DNA from: Clostridia bacterium
GTDB lineage: Bacteria > Bacillota > Clostridia > Oscillospirales > CAG-272
DNA: 9,309 nucleotides
Reading direction: 5' to 3'
Assembly (NCBI GenBank): GCA_900753285.1
Contig: CAADYN010000226.1
Coordinates: forward strand, 1 to 9,309
A program made the position numbers and the translations under genes. This document shows, piece by piece, positions 1 through 5,018 of this stretch. Position 1 is the stretch's first letter. The number at the start of each line of letters is the position of its first letter. The notes below the pieces were generated by a model that worked only from the letters and a program-made list of their open reading frames with translations, was not told where the DNA came from and made no database searches.

Positions 1-374
1 CCGTAGCTCTTCCGAGATGGGTGGTAGAAGGCGACCGCGGCGGCGCTATTATGCAGAGAATGGAAGATCCCTCCGTTACGGTACGTACTATAGCTAAGGA
101 ACACCGCAGCGAACACGACGGTCCCGCATACAACGATAACGACTGGTACATTCGCAAGCAGAACATCAGAACTATTGATGAATTTGCCGAAACAGAAGTT
201 ACCGACAAGGGTCTTGACACCGACTGGGGCTCTATCTACAAGAATATCAAAAACGTTCTCGACGGAAAGGAAGAGCTTCTTGTTAAGCCGAGAGAGGTTC
301 TCCGCTCCATGAGAGTTATCGACGCGGCGTTTGAATCCTCCAAGTACAACAAGGTCGTTGCCCTCGACTGCTGA
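1..374 (+). CDS. Gfo/Idh/MocA-family oxidoreductase, C-terminal end (5' truncated)
   Basis: The frame is open from base 3 (GTA) to a TGA stop at 372-374, so the gene enters from beyond the left edge and no start is visible; only about 123 C-terminal residues are seen. The final stretch, with PREVLRSMRVIDAAFESS followed by a short strand, resembles the C-terminal end of NAD(P)-dependent sugar/inositol dehydrogenases of the Gfo/Idh/MocA family, where a late helix with a 'V..A.Y.S...G..V' pattern closes the fold. The preceding GDRGGAI and 'DWGSIYKNIKNVLDGKEEL' stretches fit the same family, in which a C-terminal alpha/beta domain binds substrate. The Rossmann domain and the catalytic EKP-type motif lie outside the window, so substrate and reaction direction cannot be judged. 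The family call is moderately sure; the specific function is unknown. A hairpin terminator follows the stop. Confidence 0.6.
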   Translation, partial: VALPRWVVEGDRGGAIMQRMEDPSVTVRTIAKEHRSEHDGPAYNDNDWYIRKQNIRTIDEFAETEVTDKGLDTDWGSIYKNIKNVLDGKEELLVKPREVLRSMRVIDAAFESSKYNKVVALDC

Positions 375-407
375 GCACTGATAACGAATAAATAGTCAAA
401 ATTTTGT

Positions 408-446
408 AAAGCGTCTGCAAATTACAGCTGTAGGCGCTTTATATTA
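408..446 (+). terminator. Hairpin terminator after the oxidoreductase gene
   Basis: A 12-bp stem is formed by AAAGCGTCTGCA (408-419) and TGTAGGCGCTTT (429-440), with two G-U wobbles and a 9-nt loop. It lies 34 nt after the stop codon. The following tract is T-rich but interrupted (TTTATATTATT), so termination may be incomplete. Confidence 0.65.
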
Positions 447-464
447 TTGTAAACATATATTAAT
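447..464 (+). promoter_or_regulatory. TTGTAAAC...ATTAAT motif, shared with 2502-2519
   Basis: TTGTAAACATATATTAAT occurs upstream of the nucleotidase promoter. It matches the segment at 2502-2519, upstream of the next gene's promoter, at 14 of 18 positions, including the first eight. It begins 65 bp before the -35 box. As a cre (CcpA) site it is a poor match, because the central CG is CA. The role is unknown; it may be a regulator site or simply AT-rich promoter context. Confidence 0.25.
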
Positions 465-511
465 TTTATAATAAAAACACGCAAAAAATAAATAAAATTT
501 TAAGAAATATA

Positions 512-540
512 GTGACAATGTCGACGCCTTGTGTTATAAT
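512..540 (+). promoter_or_regulatory. Sigma-A promoter of the 5'-nucleotidase gene
   Basis: The -35 is GTGACA (512-517, 5/6 to TTGACA), the spacer is 17 nt and the -10 is a perfect TATAAT (535-540) with an extended TG one base upstream (532-533). The DNA before it is strongly A/T-rich (roughly 455-510), which could act as an UP element. Transcription would start near 546-548, leaving a leader of about 35 nt with AGGAGG at 571-576, 5 nt before the ATG. Confidence 0.85.
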
Positions 541-544
541 AGTC

Positions 545-560
545 TTAGCGTTAAAGCTAA
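545..560 (+). promoter_or_regulatory. Inverted repeat TTAGC-6-GCTAA at the predicted transcription start
   Basis: A perfect 5-bp inverted repeat with a 6-nt centre (TTAGCGTTAAAGCTAA) lies just 3' of the -10 box and straddles the expected +1. This is a plausible operator position, but the arms are short and chance is a fair alternative. The left part (545-553) can also pair with 589-597, inside the start of the coding region. Confidence 0.25.
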
Positions 561-581
561 ACTAAATTTCAGGAGGAAAAA

Positions 582-2387
582 ATGAAACTGACGCTAAAAT
601 CATTACTTTCAGTTCTCCTCGCCGTCATGATGCTTGTGACACTCGTTCCAGCAGTCATGGCTGAAGGAGAAGGCGATGTTGTCGTGCTCTACACCAATGA
701 CGTTCATAACGCGTATGTAAGAGCTGACGGCGTTCTCGGCTACCCGGCGGTTGCACAGCGTAAGGCTGAACTTGAGTCCGAAGGCAAGACTGTCATCCTC
801 GTAGATTGCGGCGATGCTATTCAGGGCGGAGTTATCGGCTCACTCTCCAAGGGAAAGTACATCGTATCCATCATGGAAGATATCGGATATGATTTCGCTA
901 TTCCCGGAAACCACGAATTCGATTTCGGAATGGACAACTTCCTTGAAATCGCAGACGAAGCACAGTATAAATACCTCTCCTGCAACTTCACAAGTCTCGA
1001 AACAGGCGAACCCGTGCTCGACGCGTATTCCATCGTTGAAGCCGGCGGAATGAAAATCGCTTTTGTCGGAGTATGCACTCCCGAGACATTCACAAAGTCC
1101 ACACCTAAGTATTTCCAGAACGAAGACGGCGAGTATATTTACTCTTTCGCTGAAGGAAACGACGGTGCAGACCTTTACGCAGCTGTTCAGACCTCCGTTG
1201 ACGCCGCAATTGCCGACGGAGCAGACAAGGTCATCCTCCTTGCTCACCTCGGAACAGACGAATCCTCAAAGCCGTGGACATCGGAAGACGTTGCCGCAAA
1301 CACAACCGGCATTGACGTTATCCTCGACGGTCACTCACACAGCACTATCGAAAGCGAAGCTGTCACAAACAAGAACGGAGAAGAGGTTTACATCAGCTCC
1401 ACAGGAACAAAGCTCGCGGCTCTCGGCGAAATGACAATAACAGCGGACGGCGAGACCTTCAAGCTCGACACAGATATTCCCGAAGACGACGCTTCCGCAC
1501 AGGAATTTGTTGACGGTATCACAGCACAGTTCAACGAGCTTGTTGAAACAGTTGTGGCACAGTCCGAAGTCAACTTCATAGTAAACGACCCCGAAACGGG
1601 AAAGAGAGTAGTCCGCACACGTGAAACCAACCTCGGCGACTTCTGTGCTGACGCTTATCGTACGCTTCTCGGCGCTGACATAGCATTCGTAAACGGCGGC
1701 GGTGTAAGAGCGAATATCGAATCCGGCGACATTACATACGGTCAGATAATCAACGTTCATCCGTTCGGAAACGAAGCATGCCTTGTTAAGGTAACGGGAC
1801 AGCAGATTCTTGACGCTCTCGAGCTCGGCGCAATGTCTACAAAGGCTGATCCTTACACAGGCGAGTCAGGCGGATTCCTCCAGGTTTCCGGTCTTACATA
1901 CGAGATAGACACTACCGTTCCTTCCCACGTAGTCCGTAACGACAAGAACGAATTCGTTATGGTTGACGGAGAAAGAAGAGTTAAGAATGTTATGGTAGCA
2001 GGCAAAGCTATCGACCCGAAGGCTGAATATACTCTCGCGTCCCATAACTATATGCTCCTCAACGGCGGTGACGGCTATACAATGTTCAAGGGCTGTGAAG
2101 TTCTTCAGGAAAACGTAATGCTCGACAATCAGGTTCTCATAAACTACATGGTTGAAACACTCGGCGGAAATGTTTCCGAGGACAGCATCTACGCAAATCC
2201 CTACGGCGAAGGCAGAATCAGAATAATCACCGAAAAGAACTACATTTCCGGATATCAGAAGGTATTTGTAGGCGGTGAAACAATTCTCGAAAAGCTCAAT
2301 CTCAGAGACATCAAGTGGATGCAGGCAGAATCATTCAATCTTCGTCTCACTCCGGTAGTTCCGAGACCCAGACCGGATAAGAAATAA
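582..2387 (+). CDS. Secreted 5'-nucleotidase / metallophosphoesterase (UshA/CD73 family)
   Basis: Hydrolyses phosphate from extracellular nucleotides or related phosphoesters, probably releasing nucleosides for salvage. The 601-residue product has a Sec signal peptide (residues 1-27, cleavage after VMA). The N-terminal calcineurin-like domain (about 33-290) carries every metal motif: TNDVH (D40, H42), GDAIQG (D78), GNHEFD (N110 and the H111/D114 dyad), AHLG (H222) and GHSH (H251, H253). The C-terminal 5'-nucleotidase domain (about 330-550) has LGDFCADA, NGGGVRANI (371-379), HPFGN (F395) and NGGDGY (Y499); F395 and Y499 fit the aromatic pair that sandwiches the base in this family. After residue 550 comes an unusual 50-residue tail ending PRPRPDKK, with no LPXTG, SLH or membrane anchor, so the enzyme is probably released. 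AGGAGG 5 nt before ATG fixes the start. The gene is monocistronic. The exact substrate (AMP, UDP-sugar or cyclic nucleotide) is not resolvable. Confidence 0.93.
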   Translation: MKLTLKSLLSVLLAVMMLVTLVPAVMAEGEGDVVVLYTNDVHNAYVRADGVLGYPAVAQRKAELESEGKTVILVDCGDAIQGGVIGSLSKGKYIVSIMEDIGYDFAIPGNHEFDFGMDNFLEIADEAQYKYLSCNFTSLETGEPVLDAYSIVEAGGMKIAFVGVCTPETFTKSTPKYFQNEDGEYIYSFAEGNDGADLYAAVQTSVDAAIADGADKVILLAHLGTDESSKPWTSEDVAANTTGIDVILDGHSHSTIESEAVTNKNGEEVYISSTGTKLAALGEMTITADGETFKLDTDIPEDDASAQEFVDGITAQFNELVETVVAQSEVNFIVNDPETGKRVVRTRETNLGDFCADAYRTLLGADIAFVNGGGVRANIESGDITYGQIINVHPFGNEACLVKVTGQQILDALELGAMSTKADPYTGESGGFLQVSGLTYEIDTTVPSHVVRNDKNEFVMVDGERRVKNVMVAGKAIDPKAEYTLASHNYMLLNGGDGYTMFKGCEVLQENVMLDNQVLINYMVETLGGNVSEDSIYANPYGEGRIRIITEKNYISGYQKVFVGGETILEKLNLRDIKWMQAESFNLRLTPVVPRPRPDKK

Positions 2388-2412
2388 TCGAATTTAAGAA
2401 CTGATTAAAACT

Positions 2413-2464
2413 CAGGGCAGCTGTGCGGTATCAATTGAGTATCGCAGGCTGTCCTGTTTTTTTT
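2413..2464 (+). terminator. Strong intrinsic terminator of the nucleotidase gene
   Basis: A stem of about 17 bp with a single G bulge joins CAGGGCAGCTGTGCGGTA (2413-2430) to TATCGCAGGCTGTCCTG (2440-2456). An uninterrupted run of eight T follows (2457-2464). It begins 26 nt after the TAA stop. Confidence 0.92.
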
Positions 2465-2492
2465 GCGGAATCAATTCACGGGCGGCGGAATA

Positions 2493-2519
2493 TAATTATT
2501 TTTGTAAACGATAATTAAT
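2493..2519 (+). promoter_or_regulatory. Inverted repeat and cre-like motif upstream of the Ig-like protein gene
   Basis: TAATTAT (2493-2499) and ATAATTA (2511-2517) form a perfect 7-bp inverted repeat around an 11-nt centre, ending 6 nt before the -35 box. Overlapping it, TGTAAACGATAATT (2503-2516) matches 9 of the 11 constrained positions of the cre consensus TGWAANCGNTNWCA, failing only at the final CA. TTGTAAAC is shared with 447-454, upstream of the other secreted-protein gene. An operator, perhaps for CcpA, is possible; an A/T-rich UP element is the plain alternative. Confidence 0.35.
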
Positions 2520-2523
2520 CCCA

Positions 2524-2552
2524 TTGACAAGCGCGTAAGAGTGTTGTATAAT
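2524..2552 (+). promoter_or_regulatory. Perfect-consensus sigma-A promoter of the Ig-like protein gene
   Basis: TTGACA (2524-2529), a 17-nt spacer and TATAAT (2547-2552) match the consensus exactly. The start would be near 2559, giving a leader of about 63 nt. The leader holds a small A/U hairpin (TTTTCTT-TTCC-AAGAAAA, 2571-2588) and GGAG at 2612-2615, 6 nt before the ATG. Confidence 0.9.
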
Positions 2553-2621
2553 TAATTTGTACAGGTGTAATTTTCTTTTCCAAGAAAAAATAACAAATCA
2601 GAGAAAGGACCGGAGTATATC

Positions 2622-3842
2622 ATGAAAAAAACAGTAAAAGCTCTGTCGTTAATTTTGGCGGCTGTAACGCTTATGTCATCGACCGCAACACTTGCTTCGG
2701 CAGGCAATATCTGGAAGAACGAAGACTCCCTCAAAAAAGAATCATCGGCTATAGAGGAAACCGTAGAAGAGAAAACTACTGGAAATCACGTGTTCCTCGG
2801 TTCTACATCAGGCTTAAAAACAGCTTCAAGCAAGTCCGGCTCGAACATCTTTGTCCAGAAGAAGGAAGACAACACTTCAAAATATCCTTTTGAGATTAAG
2901 ACAACTTTCGGCAGACCCTGCGGACTCTACGGCGCGAAGTACTACAGCAAAGCCGACGCGAAGGACGCCCTCGAGAAATACTTCAAGGAAAACTCCTACG
3001 ACCTCTACATGACTGAGGGACAGGAAAAGACCTTCTGCAAGGACGCGTACTTCTACTCAACCGACACGGACGTAGTTTACTATGACTACAGAAACGATAC
3101 TCTTGTAGCAGAAGAAAACGGAACTGCCGACGTTTATGTTTACACAACCGGCGGTATCCCGTTCTTCAAGCTCCATGTTACCGTTGACAGAAAGACGGCA
3201 GGCAAGAAGGATTATCCTACGCTCGACGTTGTTCCCGACAGCTGGAGACTTGACGTTGGCGAGACCACAGAGTTCACAGTAACCGCATCCGACGGAAAAG
3301 AATACGACGACCTCGAGTTCAGCGTAAAATTCGGCGCGAAGAGAGTCAGCCTCACTCAGGTTTCTCATAAGCTCACCGCTGAAAAGAACGGCGCAGTTGT
3401 GGTTTATGTTTACAGCAAGTCTCATCCCGAAATCTGCGGCGAAACACTTATCTATGTCGGACCGTATGAATACACCATCCGCGACGGTTACTGGTCATAC
3501 GACAAGGACTGCATCAGCGTTAAGGATTGGTACCGCGACTGGTATTGCGACGGCGATCTTCGTTCGTACATCACAGGCTGGGTAAGAAGCGCTGAAGGAA
3601 TTTTCATTCCGGTTATAAAGTTCACAAACGCTGTAGTTGACGACAACGGCGAAAAGAGAGAAACCACTATCGCAACAGTCGGAACAATGTCATATATCGA
3701 CCTCATCCGCGGCGCATACGGTGACAAAGCACTCATCGCCTCCATCATCAAGAAGTATAACCTCGAAAAGTACGGCTTTGATGACGACGATGTTTGGAAC
3801 AGATATTACTACATGGATCAGATATTCAAGTACATCGGCTAA
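2622..3842 (+). CDS. Secreted protein with two Ig-like (BIG2-type) segments and a novel C-terminal region
   Basis: Not recognised as a named family. The 406-residue product starts with a clear Sec signal peptide (KK, hydrophobic core, ASA cleavage near residue 27). A low-complexity, charged, Ser/Thr-rich linker follows (about 30-88). Two segments look like bacterial Ig-like repeats: about 125-190, with YMTEGQEKTF and a GTADVYVYTTGG strand ending HVTV, and about 200-280, with LDVGETTEFTV and GAVVVYVYSKSH ending LIYVG. Both show the BIG2 order 'L.vGe...l.v' then 'G.a.v.v'. Residues 285-406 match nothing I know; they are rich in W/Y/D, with a near-tandem DWYRDWYCD at 302-310 and a helical-looking, acidic end. 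Five cysteines (100, 139, 272, 297, 309) remain in the mature chain. There is no LPXTG, SLH, dockerin or membrane anchor. It is probably a surface-associated or released adhesion, scaffold or binding protein; this is inference. Start set by GGAG 6 nt upstream. Confidence 0.85.
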   Translation: MKKTVKALSLILAAVTLMSSTATLASAGNIWKNEDSLKKESSAIEETVEEKTTGNHVFLGSTSGLKTASSKSGSNIFVQKKEDNTSKYPFEIKTTFGRPCGLYGAKYYSKADAKDALEKYFKENSYDLYMTEGQEKTFCKDAYFYSTDTDVVYYDYRNDTLVAEENGTADVYVYTTGGIPFFKLHVTVDRKTAGKKDYPTLDVVPDSWRLDVGETTEFTVTASDGKEYDDLEFSVKFGAKRVSLTQVSHKLTAEKNGAVVVYVYSKSHPEICGETLIYVGPYEYTIRDGYWSYDKDCISVKDWYRDWYCDGDLRSYITGWVRSAEGIFIPVIKFTNAVVDDNGEKRETTIATVGTMSYIDLIRGAYGDKALIASIIKKYNLEKYGFDDDDVWNRYYYMDQIFKYIG

Positions 3843-3850
3843 ATAAAAGA

Positions 3851-3901
3851 ATCCCCTGCGAGACGTATCGTTGAATTAACGACACCCGCAGGGGAATTTT
3901 T
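3851..3901. terminator. Bidirectional terminator between converging transcription units
   Basis: TCCCCTGCG (3852-3860) pairs with CGCAGGGGA (3887-3895). Inside it, TCGTT (3868-3872) pairs with AACGA (3878-3882), making a long interrupted stem. On the plus strand TTTTT follows (3897-3901), serving the Ig-like protein gene. On the minus strand the stem is followed by TTCTTTTATTT, serving the coaD operon. The coaD stop codon (3902-3900) lies within the plus-strand T run. Confidence 0.92.
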
Positions 3902-4385
3902 ATTTGTGATACAGCTTCAGCATAAGCTCACGGCAGGAATCGGGAACAGCGTCTCCAAGGGCACAGCCGTATTTAAGAAGCTCGCGTACATAAGTCGACG
4001 AAACCGCACTGAGTGAGGGGGAAGAGGGAAGTATTATCGTCTCAAACTCGCTGTCAAACCGTTTCATTATGAGCGATAGATTTTGTTCGTAGTCGTAGTC
4101 GGTTGCGTTTCTTGCGCCGCGGACAATGAACTTCGCTCCCACGGAATGAATGTAGTCCGAGGTAAGCCCGCTGAACATATCCGCGTGAACATTTTCCCCA
4201 AGCTCCGATATCGCGCACTCGAGCAGCTTCAGTCGGTCTTCGGGAGAGAACATGCCGCTTTTTTTCTCCGCGTTGAACACTATAACCGCGTAAACCTCGT
4301 CGAAAATGTCAGCCGCGCGCCGTATCAAATCGAGATGTCCGGACGTCACTGGGTCAAAGCTGCCGGTTATAACAGCGCGTCTCAT
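3900..4385 (-). CDS. coaD: Phosphopantetheine adenylyltransferase (CoaD)
   Basis: Transfers AMP from ATP to 4'-phosphopantetheine to give dephospho-CoA, the penultimate step of coenzyme A synthesis, in the cytoplasm. The 161-residue length is typical of bacterial CoaD. The nucleotidyltransferase signature TGSFDPVTSGHLDLI (residues 7-21) carries the T/HxGH motif as TSGH (14-17). FNAEKKSGMFSPEDR (38-52) matches the phosphopantetheine-binding loop, VRGARNATDYDYE (88-100) the family's 'VRGLR...D.EYE' block, and SSTYVREL (129-136) the C-terminal 'SS..VRE' ATP-contact motif. The start ATG overlaps the rsmD stop in an ATGA arrangement (4 nt), implying translational coupling; rsmD-coaD is a widespread gene pair. 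It is the last gene of the leftward operon and runs directly into the shared terminator. Confidence 0.97.
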   Translation of the reverse strand: MRRAVITGSFDPVTSGHLDLIRRAADIFDEVYAVIVFNAEKKSGMFSPEDRLKLLECAISELGENVHADMFSGLTSDYIHSVGAKFIVRGARNATDYDYEQNLSLIMKRFDSEFETIILPSSPSLSAVSSTYVRELLKYGCALGDAVPDSCRELMLKLYHK

Positions 4386-5017
4386 TCGGCGTCCCCTGTT
4401 TTCGGAGTGAGAAGAGTTATTCTCGTGCGTCCGTAAAGTGTGGAACGGATAACTTCAAACTCGTTTTTCAGACTCTCGCTTCCGCCGAAAACGTCCTTCA
4501 TTATATATTCCGCGGTGATTTCTTCGTCCTTGCGTGCGCGTGTCGCCTTTGAGGGAATGTCGCAGTCGGTCTCGCAGACAATGTAAGCTCCCGGTGCGAA
4601 AAGCTCTGCGTCGTGGAGTGCTTTCAGTGAGGCGTGGAGTAGTCCCGTGTTGTACGGCGGGTCGAGAAAGATTATGTCGTATTTCTCTTTTTTAGCGGCT
4701 CCGCGTATGAACGAGGTGTAGTCTGCTGTAGAGATTCTGCATCTGTCGAAGAGATGAGTTTTCTTTGCGTTTTCTATAATAATGTTTGTGGCGTCGCGCG
4801 ACTGGTCGATAATCGTTGCCTTAGCCGCCCCACGTGAGAGAGCTTCAAGTGCAAGCTGACCGCATCCGCCGAAGAGGTCGAGTACGTTTCTGCCTTCAAT
4901 GTCGAACTGTATCATTGAAAACAGCGCTTCCTTTACTCGGTCGGTCGTCGGTCGGGTAGCGTCTCCTTCAAGTGTGGCGAGCTTTGTTCCGCGCGCGCTT
5001 CCTGTAATGATTCTCAT
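4382..5017 (-). CDS. rsmD: 16S rRNA (guanine(966)-N2)-methyltransferase RsmD
   Basis: SAM-dependent methylation of G966 (E. coli numbering) in 16S rRNA during small-subunit assembly. The 211 residues begin with MRIITGSARGTKL, the typical RsmD start, followed by RPTTDRVKEALFSMI (22-36). The SAM-binding motif I is DLFGGCGQLALEALSRGA (47-64); most relatives read DLFAGSGALGLEA, so the Gly-Cys-Gly-Gln version is a mild variant that keeps the glycines. DQS (71-73) is the likely acidic ribose-binding motif, and DPPY (119-122) is the catalytic N-methyltransferase motif IV. The gene is slightly longer than the common 185-200 residues because of a short C-terminal extension. CGGAG inside the uvrC 3' end, with GGAG 6 nt before ATG, serves as ribosome binding site; only 1 nt separates the uvrC stop from this ATG. 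Confidence 0.95.
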   Translation of the reverse strand: MRIITGSARGTKLATLEGDATRPTTDRVKEALFSMIQFDIEGRNVLDLFGGCGQLALEALSRGAAKATIIDQSRDATNIIIENAKKTHLFDRCRISTADYTSFIRGAAKKEKYDIIFLDPPYNTGLLHASLKALHDAELFAPGAYIVCETDCDIPSKATRARKDEEITAEYIMKDVFGGSESLKNEFEVIRSTLYGRTRITLLTPKTGDAE

Positions 5018-5018
5018 A

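Noticed and set aside
840..1760. Long minus-strand open frames (840-1247 and 1335-1760)
   Set aside because: They are antisense to the nucleotidase catalytic motifs and their translations are Cys/Val-rich shadow sequence.
2571..2588. Small A/U hairpin in the Ig-like gene leader as a terminator or riboswitch
   Set aside because: The stem is only A/U with one G-C pair and a 4-nt loop, too weak to terminate, and resembles no ligand-binding fold.
4083..4436. A plus-strand open frame spanning the coaD/rsmD junction
   Set aside because: Antisense to two confidently identified genes that are themselves overlapping and coupled.
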